Shown: one piece after another, positions 35,630-44,355 of the stretch
Position numbering within the stretch: the first letter of the stretch is position 1
Layout of the letters: each line of letters starts with the position of its first letter
DNA from: Rhodopseudomonas telluris
Lineage (GTDB): Bacteria > Pseudomonadota > Alphaproteobacteria > Rhizobiales > Xanthobacteraceae
Length of the DNA stretch: 64,000 nucleotides
Direction: 5' to 3'
NCBI RefSeq assembly: GCF_042432815.1
Contig: NZ_JBHLWM010000001.1
Coordinates: 310,001 to 374,000, forward strand
The notes under the pieces: generated by a model
Databases searched by the model: none
Seen by the model: the letters and a program-made list of their open reading frames with translations, nothing else
Told to the model about the DNA's origin: nothing
Position numbers and translations under genes: made by a program

Positions 35630-36511
35630 GTGTCCGACGCGAACCTGATCATTCTTTTATCGACGATCTCGACCGGCCTGATCCTGGGCTCGATCTTTGC
35701 GCTCGTCGCCGTCGGCGTGACGATCGTGTACGGATCGATCTGGATGCCGAATGCCGCCAACGGCCAGTTCTTCGTGCTCGCGGCGCTGCTGGGCTGGACC
35801 ATGACGATCAGCTGGGGCGTGCACCCGGCGATCGCCGCAATCCTGGTAATCGGCATCAGCGTGCCGCTGTCCTACGCGCTCGAATACGTGCTGGTGCGGC
35901 GGTTCTACGACGTGCCGAACCGCAACATCTCGTATTTCGTGCTGAGCCTCGGCATCACCCAGATTCTCACAGGCATCTTCTCGTCGACCTATGGGCGCTG
36001 GAGCGATCAGTTTCAGTTGCCGCCGCTGGTCAGCGGCATCACCTTCGTCGGCCCGTTGCCGATCGCGACCAATCGTCTCGTGGTGCTGGCGCTGGCGCTG
36101 TCGATCCTCGCGGCATTGTTCGCGCTGCTGCGATTTCATCGTTACGGCCGCGCCATCCGCGCCGTGTTCCAGAACCGCGATGCGGCGGCGCTGCGCGGCG
36201 TCAACGTCAAGGCCAGCTACAGCCTGTCCTTCGCGCTCGGCAACGCGGTGATCTTCGCCGGCGGAATCCTGTTCGCGCTTGCCTACAGCTTCGACCTCAC
36301 CGTGGCGTGGACGATGTCGATCACCGCCTTCGCCATCATGATCATCGGCGGCCCCGGCTCGGTGCTCGGCGCGCTGATCGTCGGCATGGTGTTCGGCTTC
36401 ACCCAGGCGGCCGTCAGCACGGTGGCGAGCCCGACGATCGCGGCGTTCTCCTATCTCGGAGCAATGCTTCTCATCCTGCTCTTCAAACCCTCGGGACTGT
36501 TCGCGCGATGA
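35630..36511 (+). CDS. ABC importer permease, LivH type
   Basis: The GTG at 35630 lies 8 bases after GAGGAG, better placed than the GTG at 35624, which is only 2 bases away. The protein of about 293 residues has eight or so hydrophobic helices and the LivH patterns LILGSIFALVAVGVTIVYG, RFHRYGRAIRAVFQNRDAAALRGVN and IMIIGGPGSVLGALIVGMVFG. Its TGA overlaps the livM ATG. Confidence 0.93.
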   Translation: MSDANLIILLSTISTGLILGSIFALVAVGVTIVYGSIWMPNAANGQFFVLAALLGWTMTISWGVHPAIAAILVIGISVPLSYALEYVLVRRFYDVPNRNISYFVLSLGITQILTGIFSSTYGRWSDQFQLPPLVSGITFVGPLPIATNRLVVLALALSILAALFALLRFHRYGRAIRAVFQNRDAAALRGVNVKASYSLSFALGNAVIFAGGILFALAYSFDLTVAWTMSITAFAIMIIGGPGSVLGALIVGMVFGFTQAAVSTVASPTIAAFSYLGAMLLILLFKPSGLFAR

Positions 36512-37509
36512 CACCTCTCGGACGAGGCAAAGACAACGCGCTGCGCCGGCAGGGCCTGCCGCTGCTGTGTTTCGCCGTGCTTGCCTTTGCGACGCCCTTC
36601 GTGTTGTCGGGCAATCGCTATCTGGCTTTCGTGGCCGGCGTGACGATGCTGCACATCCTGTGGGCCTGCGGCATGAACCTGCTCTACGGCTACACCGGAT
36701 TGATGCCGCTGATGTTCGCGGGCCTCGCCGGCATAAGCGCCTACACGGTGGTCGATCTCACCGCCGCTGGCTGGTCGTTCTGGCTGGCGCTGCCGGTCGG
36801 CGCGCTGGCGGCCTCGATTTCCGGCACCATCCTTGGGCTGCCATCGCTGCGGCTCAAGGGCTTTTATTTCACGTTGTGCTCGCTTGTGATCCAGACGGTG
36901 GTCACGCTGGCCTTCGTGTACTTCGCCGGCCTCACCAACGGCGACACCGGCATCTCGCAGATCCCGCCGCCGACCTTCGCCGGCAAGCCGTTAATGGGCT
37001 TGTCGTACGATCTGGTGCTGGTGGCGGCTGCGGTGATCGGCGTTCTCGTGCTGATCGGAATCGTGCATTCGTCACTCGGCCGGCGGCTGATCGCGATCCG
37101 CGAGGACGACGAACTCGCCGGGATGCTCGGCATCAACGTCACCGGGTACAAGATGATCGCCTTCTTCATCGGCTCGCTGTTCGCCGGCGTCGGCGGCGCG
37201 CTGTATGCGCCGTATATCGGCTTCATCTCGCCGCGCTCGTTCGACGTGCTGATCAGCATGAACATCTGGCTGATGGTGGCGTTCGGCGGCCGCGGCACGA
37301 TCTGGGGGCCGGTGATCGGAGCGATCCTACTGGCGCCGCTGTCGTTCCTGCTGCAGGAATACTACACGGTCAAGGACGTGCTCTACGGCCTGTTGATCAT
37401 CGTCGTCATCGTGGCGATGCCGGGCGGCATCGCCAGCGGCTTCCAGCGCAAGAAGCGGGAAGCGCCTGAGGCGGTGGGCGTGTCGGCCTCGCGCGGGGGA
37501 GCCAAATGA
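36508..37509 (+). CDS. ABC importer permease, LivM type
   Basis: The ATG overlaps the LivH stop (ATGA), giving 333 residues. The protein is polytopic, with LLYGYTGLMPLMFAGLAGISAYT, LPSLRLKGFYFTLCSLVIQ, the cytoplasmic coupling loop SSLGRRLIAIREDDELAGMLGINV and the end GGRGTIWGPVIGAILLAPLSF. The frame is open far upstream inside livH but only from here does it match the family. Confidence 0.93.
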   Translation: MTPLGRGKDNALRRQGLPLLCFAVLAFATPFVLSGNRYLAFVAGVTMLHILWACGMNLLYGYTGLMPLMFAGLAGISAYTVVDLTAAGWSFWLALPVGALAASISGTILGLPSLRLKGFYFTLCSLVIQTVVTLAFVYFAGLTNGDTGISQIPPPTFAGKPLMGLSYDLVLVAAAVIGVLVLIGIVHSSLGRRLIAIREDDELAGMLGINVTGYKMIAFFIGSLFAGVGGALYAPYIGFISPRSFDVLISMNIWLMVAFGGRGTIWGPVIGAILLAPLSFLLQEYYTVKDVLYGLLIIVVIVAMPGGIASGFQRKKREAPEAVGVSASRGGAK

Positions 37510-38222
37510 AAGACGTCCTGCTCGATGTGAAAGCCGTCTCCAAGCGGTTCGGTGGCGTCGCCGCGCTCAAGGGCATCGATCTGGTGCAGCACCGCGGCGA
37601 GACGCTGGGCATGATCGGACCGAACGGCTCCGGCAAGACCACCTTCGTCAACGTCATCTCCGGCCACATCAAGCCGAACAGCGGCAGCGTGACGTTTGAC
37701 GGCGAGGCCTTCGGCGGCAGTAATCCGTTTCGCATCGCCAAGGCCGGGCTGACGCGGACCTATCAGGCGGTGCGGGTGTTCGGCGAACTCAGCGTGCGCG
37801 ACAACGTCGCCACCGCGCTGGTCGATGCCCGCGATCCGGCCTCGCCGGAGTCGGTAGCCGAGATTGCGGAATGGCTGCGCATCAGCCATCGCTTCGACAC
37901 CCGCGCCGGCAGCCTGACCTTGATGGAGCAGCGTCAGGTCGAGCTGCTGATGCGGCTGGTGCAGAAGCCGAAGCTGATGATGCTGGATGAGCCGGTCGGT
38001 GGCCTGTCATCGGCCGAAGTTCGCACCATGATCGGCGTGCTGTCGGAGCTCAAAGGCCGCTGCACCATCTTCGTCATCGAACACACCATGAAGGTGATCC
38101 GCGAACTCGCCGACAAGGTCGTGGTGCTGATGGCCGGCGAGAAGCTCGCCGAGGGGCCGCCGGCGCAGATCCTGTCCGACCAGCGCGTGATCGATCAATA
38201 TCTCGGAACAGCAGATGCTTGA
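37506..38222 (+). CDS. ABC importer ATPase, LivG type
   Basis: The 238-residue ATPase has Walker A GPNGSGKT and Walker B LMMLDEPVGGL. The usual LSGGQ signature is degenerate (LTLMEQRQVELLMRL), and an H-loop is seen in FVIEHTMKVI. The start overlaps the livM stop. The second ATPase starts 8 bases before its end, so the five transporter genes are tightly packed. Confidence 0.93.
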   Translation: MKDVLLDVKAVSKRFGGVAALKGIDLVQHRGETLGMIGPNGSGKTTFVNVISGHIKPNSGSVTFDGEAFGGSNPFRIAKAGLTRTYQAVRVFGELSVRDNVATALVDARDPASPESVAEIAEWLRISHRFDTRAGSLTLMEQRQVELLMRLVQKPKLMMLDEPVGGLSSAEVRTMIGVLSELKGRCTIFVIEHTMKVIRELADKVVVLMAGEKLAEGPPAQILSDQRVIDQYLGTADA

Positions 38223-38913
38223 AATCAAGGACCTGACGGTCCGCTACGGGCCGTTCCTGGCGGTCGATCATCTGGCAATGAGCGTCGGCAAAGGCGAGAT
38301 CGTCGGCGTCGTCGGCCCCAACGGCGCGGGCAAGTCGTCCATCGTCAAGGCGATCGGCGGCCTGGTCGAACCGAAGTCGGGGCGGCTGACGTTCGACGGC
38401 AGCGAGCTGCAATCGGTGCCGACGCATCGGCGCATCAAGCTCGGCATCTCCATCGTACCTGAGGGGCGCGGCCTGTTTCCGCGGATGTCGGTCGAGGAGA
38501 ACCTCGTCATCGCCGGCGACGCCCTCGGCAACGGCAAACGGGTGCAGCATAATATCGAGCGCTGCTACACGCTGTTCCCGATCCTGAAAGAGCGGCGCTG
38601 GCAGGCCGCCGGGACGTTGTCGGGCGGCCAGCAGCAGATGGTGGCGGTGTCGATGGGCCTGATGCCCGATCCGCGGCTGCTGATCCTCGACGAACCATCG
38701 CTCGGCCTAGCGCCCATCGTGATCGGCGAGATCGGCCGGGCGCTGACGACGCTCGGGGCCGAGGGCCTCACCGTCGCGCTGTTCGAGCAAAACGCCAAGC
38801 TGACCTGCAGCGTCGCGGAGCGCATCTACATCCTCGCCAGCGGCGCAGTCCGTCATCACGACCGGGCAGAGGACCTGCTGAAGAATCCGGAAATTCTCGA
38901 TCATCTGATGTAG
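38215..38913 (+). CDS. ABC importer ATPase, LivF type
   Basis: The 232-residue ATPase has Walker A GPNGAGKSS, the LivF-type SIVPEGRGLFPRMSVEENL, a good signature LSGGQQQMVAVSMGLM, and Walker B LLILDEPSLGLAP. It pairs with the LivG-like subunit, which has a degenerate signature. It overlaps that gene by 8 bases. Confidence 0.93.
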   Translation: MLEIKDLTVRYGPFLAVDHLAMSVGKGEIVGVVGPNGAGKSSIVKAIGGLVEPKSGRLTFDGSELQSVPTHRRIKLGISIVPEGRGLFPRMSVEENLVIAGDALGNGKRVQHNIERCYTLFPILKERRWQAAGTLSGGQQQMVAVSMGLMPDPRLLILDEPSLGLAPIVIGEIGRALTTLGAEGLTVALFEQNAKLTCSVAERIYILASGAVRHHDRAEDLLKNPEILDHLM

Positions 38914-38992
38914 CGGCGGCGTCCCGACGCGGCGGCGCTCGTGCCGCGCGCTTCGGACGATGCGTCGTCGCGCTGACCTGAAAGGCTGAGCT

Positions 38993-39880
38993 ATGCGAAT
39001 GGGCGTTGCGGGACTGGGGCGGATGGGCAGCGCCATCGCCCAGCGGCTGATCGAGGTCGGACACGAGGTCGTGGTGTGGAATAGGTCGGCCGAGAAGACG
39101 AAGCCGCTGGCCGAGCTCGGCGTGGCCGTGGCAGCGTCGCCGAAAGATCTCGTCGGGCGCGCTGAACTGATCATCACGCTGCTGACCGACGCCGACGCAA
39201 TTGATCGCGTGTTCGGCTGCGATGAAGGCCTTCTTGCCGGCTCCGTCGCCGGCAAACTGTTCGTCGAGATGAGCACGGTGCAGCCGTCGACCGAACAGGC
39301 GCTGGCGCAGCGCGTGGCCGCAAAAGGCGCCGCGCTGCTCGAATGTCCGGTCGGTGGCACGGTCGGGCCGGCGCTGAGCGGCAAGCTGCTCGGCTTCGCC
39401 GGCGGGGCGCAGGCTGACTTCGACCGGGCCAAGCCAATTCTCGATCAGCTCTGTCGCCGCGTCGAGCTGATGGGCCCGATCGGGTCCGGCTCCAGCATGA
39501 AGCTGGCGATCAATCTGCCGCTCGCCGTGTTCTGGCAAAGCTTCGGCGAGGCCTACGCACTGTGCCGCCACCTCGGCCGCGACGCGGCCTGGATGGTCGA
39601 GCTGTTCGCCGAAACCTCCGGCGCGCCCAACGTCCTCCGTGCGCGCGGCTCGGCCGTGGCGAAGGCGCTGCAGTCGCAGGATCCGGGCTCGGCGACCTTC
39701 GACTGCGACTCGATCCGCAAGGACCTGCGCACCATGGTGGCCGAGGCGCAGGCACTGGGCTTCTCGCTTCCACTCGCGCAGCAGACCCTGACGGTGTTCG
39801 ACCAGGCCAGCCAAGCCGGCTGGGGCGGTCGCGATTGCACCGAGCTGCCGGCCTACTGGTCGACGAAGCATTCCGGCTGA
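38993..39880 (+). CDS. NAD(P)-dependent beta-hydroxyacid dehydrogenase (3-hydroxyisobutyrate dehydrogenase family)
   Basis: The 295-residue protein starts MGVAGLGRMGSAIAQRLIEVGHEVVVWNRS (Rossmann fold), has the substrate-binding ECPVGGTVGPALSGKLLGFAGG and the catalytic Lys segment GPIGSGSSMKLAINLP. Family members include 3-hydroxyisobutyrate, tartronate semialdehyde and succinic semialdehyde reductases. Next to a DapA-type lyase, a tartronate-semialdehyde-like step is possible but unproven. Confidence 0.9.
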   Translation: MRMGVAGLGRMGSAIAQRLIEVGHEVVVWNRSAEKTKPLAELGVAVAASPKDLVGRAELIITLLTDADAIDRVFGCDEGLLAGSVAGKLFVEMSTVQPSTEQALAQRVAAKGAALLECPVGGTVGPALSGKLLGFAGGAQADFDRAKPILDQLCRRVELMGPIGSGSSMKLAINLPLAVFWQSFGEAYALCRHLGRDAAWMVELFAETSGAPNVLRARGSAVAKALQSQDPGSATFDCDSIRKDLRTMVAEAQALGFSLPLAQQTLTVFDQASQAGWGGRDCTELPAYWSTKHSG

Positions 39881-39901
39881 GAAGCCGCGAGAGGATTAGT
39901 C

Positions 39902-40792
39902 ATGAAAGCAATCCCGACGATCGATGGCCACCATCACATCTGGCGGCTCAAGGACCTGACCTGGTTGTCGGGTCCGCAGGTGCCGCGGATCTTCGGGCCC
40001 TACGAGCCGATCTGCCGCGACTACACGATCGAGGAGTATCGATCCGACATCGCGGACTGCGATGTCGTCCAATCGATCTACGTCCAGACCAACTGGCCCG
40101 CCGGCCAAAGCCTCGACGAAGCGCGCTGGGTGCAGTCGGTGGCCGATGCCACCGGATGGCCGCATGCCAACGTCGCGCATGCCGATCTGGCCGATCCTGC
40201 GGTCGGCGATCTGCTGGGCGAACTAAGCCGCCTGCCGCTGACCCGCGGCATCCGCCAGCAATTGCACTGGCACAGCAACCCGCAATACAGTTTCGCGCCG
40301 CGTCCGGACGTGATGAATGATGCTGATTGGCAGCGCGGCCTGAAACTGGTGACGAAGCTCGGCCTGGTGTTCGAGCTTCAGGTCTTCACCAGCCAGATGG
40401 CCGACAGCGTTCGTCTGGCGCGTGCGTTTCCCGACACGACGTTCGTGCTGGAGCATGCCGGCATGCTCGAAGACACTTCGCCGGCCGGCTGGCAGGCCTG
40501 GCGCGACGGCATGGCGGCGCTTGCCGATTGCCCGAACGTCAACGTCAAGCTGTCGGGACTTGGAACCTTTGAGCACGCCTATCGCTTCGAGTCGGTAGCG
40601 CCGATTGTCAAGCAGACCGTCAAGATGTTCGGCGCAAACCGCTGCCTCTACGGCAGCAACTTCCCGATCGAGAAGTTGTGGACCGACTACCAGTCGCTGT
40701 ACCAGAACTTCCGGCGCGCCATCGAGGATATGACCGAGGCGGAGCAGGCCGACATCCTGTTCAACACCGCGGCGCGTCTGTACCGGCTCTAG
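39902..40792 (+). CDS. Amidohydrolase-family lactonase (COG3618 type)
   Basis: The 296-residue TIM-barrel protein has the metal site DGHHHIW at 8-14, the segment VFELQVFTSQMADSVRLARAFPDTTFVLEHAGM, VKLSGLG, and the C-terminal LYGSNFPIEKLW with the final conserved Asp replaced by Asn. Relatives hydrolyse lactones such as L-fucono- or L-rhamnono-lactone and 2-pyrone-4,6-dicarboxylate. It is the last gene of the tight plus-strand run. The usual YGSDFP motif reads YGSNFP, a change that may alter metal or water activation. Confidence 0.87.
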   Translation: MKAIPTIDGHHHIWRLKDLTWLSGPQVPRIFGPYEPICRDYTIEEYRSDIADCDVVQSIYVQTNWPAGQSLDEARWVQSVADATGWPHANVAHADLADPAVGDLLGELSRLPLTRGIRQQLHWHSNPQYSFAPRPDVMNDADWQRGLKLVTKLGLVFELQVFTSQMADSVRLARAFPDTTFVLEHAGMLEDTSPAGWQAWRDGMAALADCPNVNVKLSGLGTFEHAYRFESVAPIVKQTVKMFGANRCLYGSNFPIEKLWTDYQSLYQNFRRAIEDMTEAEQADILFNTAARLYRL

Positions 40793-41181
40793 ACGTTCGC
40801 CATGCGGGCGTCGTCCCTCCGGTTGGATTGACCAAGCCTTTATAATTAGTGCGAGAGAAGCTCGATAGTCCGCTAAGGGCCATGTGTGGACGGCTTCCCG
40901 GTTGGCGAGAAGAATCTTCACGTTGCCGGGTTGGTCGGAGCAGCCATGTGTTCGGCCTTTCAGCGCGGTTCACTTGACCGCTGGCCATAATGCCCTCCGG
41001 GGATCAGGTTTTGGCCATGCCTTAATGAGTGCCGCTCCCGACAGCGACAAACCATGGTATGATGTTTCTTGGGAGCGTTTGGCTACACCTATCCGACAAC
41101 AAGGCCGGGCTCGTTGCCGCGGGCAATATCCGTGCGTGCTCCGCGTTTCTTCGCGAGCAGCTGCCTCAGTCGGAGTCGTTC
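40793..41181. other. Gene-free stretch between the lactonase and OYE genes
   Basis: An AT-rich TATAAT at 40841-40846 is visible, but the nearest TTGACC (40828-40833) is only 7 bases away, too close for a normal promoter. A short frame from 41026 (MSAAPDSDKPWYDVSWERL) has no recognised family. I see no clear hairpin. Confidence 0.3.
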
Positions 41182-42297
41182 ATGACCAAGTCCAAATTGT
41201 TCTCGCCTCTGCAGGTCGGCGGGTTGAAGCTCGAGAACCGGATCGTGATCGCGCCAATGTGCCAGTATTCGGCACGTGACGGCCAGATGACGGATTGGCA
41301 TCTCATGCATCTGGGCCATTTGGCGCTTTCCGGCGCGGCGTTGCTCACGGTCGAAGCCACTTCGATCGCTCCGGAAGGCCGCATCACGCCCGCCGATGTC
41401 GGCCTGTGGGACGACCGGACCGAGGCAGCGATCGGTCGGGTGATCGATGCGATCCGGAGTTGGTCATCGATCCCGATCGCGATTCAGCTGTCACACGCGG
41501 GCCGCAAGGCGTCGGCCGATGTGCCGTGGCGCGGTGGGCGCCATCTGCCACCGCACGACCCCAACGGCTGGCAGACCGTGGCGCCTTCGGCGCTCCCGCT
41601 CAGTGTCGGCGGTCGGTCTCCGGTCGCGCTCGACGCCGAAGGCCTCGCGCAACTCCGCCAGGGCTTTGCCGAGAGTGCCCGACGCGCGGCCAGACTTGGC
41701 GTTGATGCCGTGCAGTTGCATGCGGCGCACGGCTATCTGCTGCACCAGTTCTTCTCGCCGATCTCGAACAGGCGCGAGGACGAATACGGAGGGTCGCTCG
41801 AGCAGCGCATGCGCTTTCCGCTGGAAGTCTTCGACGCCGTACGTGCCGCCTTCCCGGCGGATCGCCCGGTCACGGTCCGGATTTCGGGCTCCGACTGGAT
41901 CGAAGGCGGCGCGACGATCGACGACGCCGTCGCCTTCGCCAAGGCGCTCGAAGCACGTGGCTGCGCCGCCGTCAACGTGTCCAGCGGCGGCATCGACCCG
42001 CTCCAGCGCATCACGGATGGGCCCAACTATCAAGTGCCGTTTGCCCGGGCTGTGAAACAGGCGGTCTCAATTCCGGTGGTCGCGGTCGGGATGATCACGG
42101 ACTACGAGCAGGCCGAGGCGATCATCGCAACCGGCGACGCCGATCTCGTCGCGCTGGCCCGCGGCATCCTGTACGATCCACGATGGCCCTGGCACGCCGC
42201 AGCGCATCTGGGTGGCCGCGTTCGCGCGCCGGATCAGTACCTTCGCTCTCAGCCTTATCAGCACAAGAACCTGTTCGACTATCAATCCGAGGACTGA
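41182..42297 (+). CDS. NADH:flavin oxidoreductase, Old Yellow Enzyme (YqjM/XenA-like)
   Basis: The ATG at 41182 is preceded by CGGAG, giving 371 residues; the frame above it is not family-like. Key residues are C27 in IAPMCQYSA (the redox-tuning Cys of the thermophilic-like OYE class), IQLSHAGRKAS (substrate His), the HAAHGYLLHQFFSPISNRREDEYGGS signature, and VVAVGMI with LVALARGILYDPRWPW (FMN phosphate site). It reduces activated C=C bonds. It is plausibly an enoate or enone reductase in the route encoded nearby. Confidence 0.93.
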   Translation: MTKSKLFSPLQVGGLKLENRIVIAPMCQYSARDGQMTDWHLMHLGHLALSGAALLTVEATSIAPEGRITPADVGLWDDRTEAAIGRVIDAIRSWSSIPIAIQLSHAGRKASADVPWRGGRHLPPHDPNGWQTVAPSALPLSVGGRSPVALDAEGLAQLRQGFAESARRAARLGVDAVQLHAAHGYLLHQFFSPISNRREDEYGGSLEQRMRFPLEVFDAVRAAFPADRPVTVRISGSDWIEGGATIDDAVAFAKALEARGCAAVNVSSGGIDPLQRITDGPNYQVPFARAVKQAVSIPVVAVGMITDYEQAEAIIATGDADLVALARGILYDPRWPWHAAAHLGGRVRAPDQYLRSQPYQHKNLFDYQSED

Positions 42298-42586
42298 CAA
42301 TCCTGTTCGGCCGTCCCGGCGAGCGCGCAGCGGCGTCCTGTTCGATGCGCGCCGATCCGTCCTCGACTTGGTCGTCGACGACAGGTGGCCGTGCGGCCCC
42401 GCATCGGATGCCTGTCGGACGAGCGAATTCCGCTGACCGTCCGGTTGCTCGTCGGCGTTTCAGCCGGTCCCACCCAGCCTTCAAACCTACGTATAGCTGT
42501 GGTGTGCTGCTTTCATTCCGATGTTCTCGGTGTCGCGTCGTTGAACTGCTGAAGCGGTTCAAGATCCTTGGAGTCGGAGAACAGTC

Positions 42587-42919
42587 ATGGTTGCCACCGA
42601 AATGAAAAGCCCCCGCGAGGCCGCCCGCGCGTTTACGCCTCAGCTCACTGATTTCGTGGAAGACCCGCTGTTCTCCAAGGTTTGGGAAGATCGCGCGCTC
42701 AGCAAGCGCGATCGCAGCCTGGTGACGGTTTCCGCGCTGATCGCCCTTGGTGCCGCCGACGAGCTTCCGGCGCATCTCCGCCGCGCGATCGAGAATGGCG
42801 TGACCAAGGTCGAGCTCAGCGGCCTCATCACGCATCTCGCATTCTATGCCGGCTTCCCAGCCGCGATATCGGCTTCGGCCCGTGCAGCGGAGACGCTCGG
42901 CGCGCTGGGCGGGACCTGA
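42587..42919 (+). CDS. Carboxymuconolactone decarboxylase family protein
   Basis: The 110-residue protein is a single CMD domain: FVEDPLFSKVWEDRALSKRDRSLVTVSALIALG, then ELPAHLRRAIENGVTKVELSGLITHLAFYAGFPAA. It has no CxxC pair, so it is not an AhpD-type peroxidase; the PAHLRRA and THLAFYAGFP segments are as in gamma-carboxymuconolactone decarboxylase-like oligomeric proteins. GGAGAACAG precedes the ATG. It follows OYE after 290 bases that hold no gene I recognise. Confidence 0.9.
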   Translation: MVATEMKSPREAARAFTPQLTDFVEDPLFSKVWEDRALSKRDRSLVTVSALIALGAADELPAHLRRAIENGVTKVELSGLITHLAFYAGFPAAISASARAAETLGALGGT

Positions 42920-43136
42920 GGTGCCTTCCGCCGATGCGGGATGCCGCACGGTCGAGGCGGGCAATTTGCAGCGGACAAGTCCCGAGCAAGCCGCGTCGAT
43001 ACCGACGCGCTCCGCTCCGGCGCCAAGAACGATCAAACCATGCGGAATTGGTTCGAACGGCTTCAGCAACTTGTTGCTGCGGTCTGAACCAACCCCGCTC
43101 GCAACTTCATCATCGAAGCAACGATAGGAAGATACT

Positions 43137-43679
43137 ATGAAGGTTCTATTGGACACCATTCTCTCGAAGTCAGCGTTCCACGCGGATGTCGATGTTCCGA
43201 TCGACCGGTTCGACATCGCCGACTGGCTGTTCAATCTGCCGGAGGCCGAATATCAGCGCTGCTGCCCGCCCGACCACATCGCCTGCGGAGTGACGACTTC
43301 GGACGACGGTTCGAGGATGATGATCAACGTCGAGATGATTGGCACGGGCCTGGTCGTGCAGCATTATGTAGCTGAAGAAGTCAGCCCGACCTATTGCCGC
43401 ATGAACTCGATCTCGGACGTGTTCACCTCGGCCGGGCGCACGAAGGTCAACGTGATCTGGGAGCTGTCTGCTGAAGGCATCGCGGGCGGCCGCACCCGCT
43501 ACACCAACAGCGTGACCGCGCATCCGACCGACAGCTTCATGGATTTCATCAAGCAGCACGGCGTCAGCTACGAGGACGCTGCGAAGGCTCGCCAGGACGC
43601 CGGTGGCGACCACAATTCGCGCGAAACCCCGCTTTTCGCCGCCAGCATCGCGCGTCACTCGCTCGCCCAGAAGAGTTGA
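43137..43679 (+). CDS. Unrecognised conserved-looking 180-residue protein
   Basis: AGGAAGATACT lies just before the ATG. The product is soluble, with no signal peptide or membrane helix, and has an alpha+beta look with alternating strands (MMINVEMIGTGLVVQHYVAEEV; KVNVIWELSAEG; TRYTNSVTAHPT) that resembles START/SRPBCC lipid-binding folds, but I cannot name a family. Its position after the OYE-CMD pair suggests it belongs to the same functional group. Confidence 0.65.
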   Translation: MKVLLDTILSKSAFHADVDVPIDRFDIADWLFNLPEAEYQRCCPPDHIACGVTTSDDGSRMMINVEMIGTGLVVQHYVAEEVSPTYCRMNSISDVFTSAGRTKVNVIWELSAEGIAGGRTRYTNSVTAHPTDSFMDFIKQHGVSYEDAAKARQDAGGDHNSRETPLFAASIARHSLAQKS

Positions 43680-43954
43680 GCCGGCCTCGCGGAAATAGGA
43701 TGGGACGATCCCCTCAACGGGGGGATGCGGATCGCCTTGCATCCATCCAGCCGGGGCATGTTGAGGTCGAGCAGCGCCAGCGCGGGCGTCGGCGCCGAGC
43801 CTTCCTCGGCGTAGCGGTGGCCACGCTTGAGACAATCGAGCTCCTGCTCGCCGTCACTGACGAAGCGGATATCCGCCTTGATTCCGGCGCGACCGAACAC
43901 TTCGGTTAGGATCCGACCCGGGTCGGAGTGATCCTGGAGATACGCGGCCACCAA
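43655..43954 (-). pseudogene. Response-regulator receiver domain, truncated remnant
   Basis: The minus-strand frame reads a receiver-domain start (LTEVFGRAGIKADIRFVSDGEQELDCLKRGHRYA) and the phospho-Asp strand ALALLDLNMPRLDG, then turns into unrelated sequence after about residue 75. The remaining half of the receiver (the Thr/Ser and Lys strands) is gone. It resembles the phytochrome-linked Rcp1-like single-domain receivers. It faces a kinase fragment on the opposite strand. Confidence 0.6.
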
Positions 43955-44134
43955 CTGATCTGCATCATTGAGGACGACGGCTGCGGCGTGCCAGAGGTCG
44001 AGCCGGGCGTAGCTGAAAAGTCATCGCGACGACTCGGCCTGCGCGAGCGCTTGGCCCTCGTCAATGGGACGGTCGAACTCGAATCTCACCCGGAGAGAGG
44101 CACGGCGCTGTTCGCAAGTATTCAACTTGGGTAG
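43928..44134 (+). pseudogene. Histidine kinase ATPase-domain remnant
   Basis: The frame gives LICIIEDDGCGVP (G1 box) and, after a short linker, GLRERLALVNGTVELESHPE followed by RGTALFASIQLG, the C-terminal half of a HisKA_3-type (NarL-partner) kinase ATPase domain. The upstream dimerisation, phosphorylation and N-box parts are absent. It overlaps the receiver remnant, so two decayed signalling genes abut here. Confidence 0.6.
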
Positions 44135-44355
44135 AATTATCGAAGTTAGATTCTCGCCACTGAATGCAATTCGAGAACCGCATGTCCACATGACGTGTCG
44201 AAATGCCGTTACGGAATGTGCAGTCCATTCCGCTTTGCCAGAGCGGCGCTAAAGTCTTTGTGCGACTTGGGCCAGGAGCAGACTATTGTCCGGATTGGTC
44301 TGCTCGATCTCCTGCGGCCAATTCAGATCATTCTGACGGCCGAGCGTCGCGGTCG

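Noticed and set aside
40828..40846. TTGACC/TATAAT promoter before the OYE gene
   Set aside because: The gap between boxes is 7 bases, far too short for a sigma70 promoter.
40884..41279. 131-residue frame overlapping the start of the OYE gene
   Set aside because: It overlaps the well-supported OYE start in another frame and shows no family resemblance.
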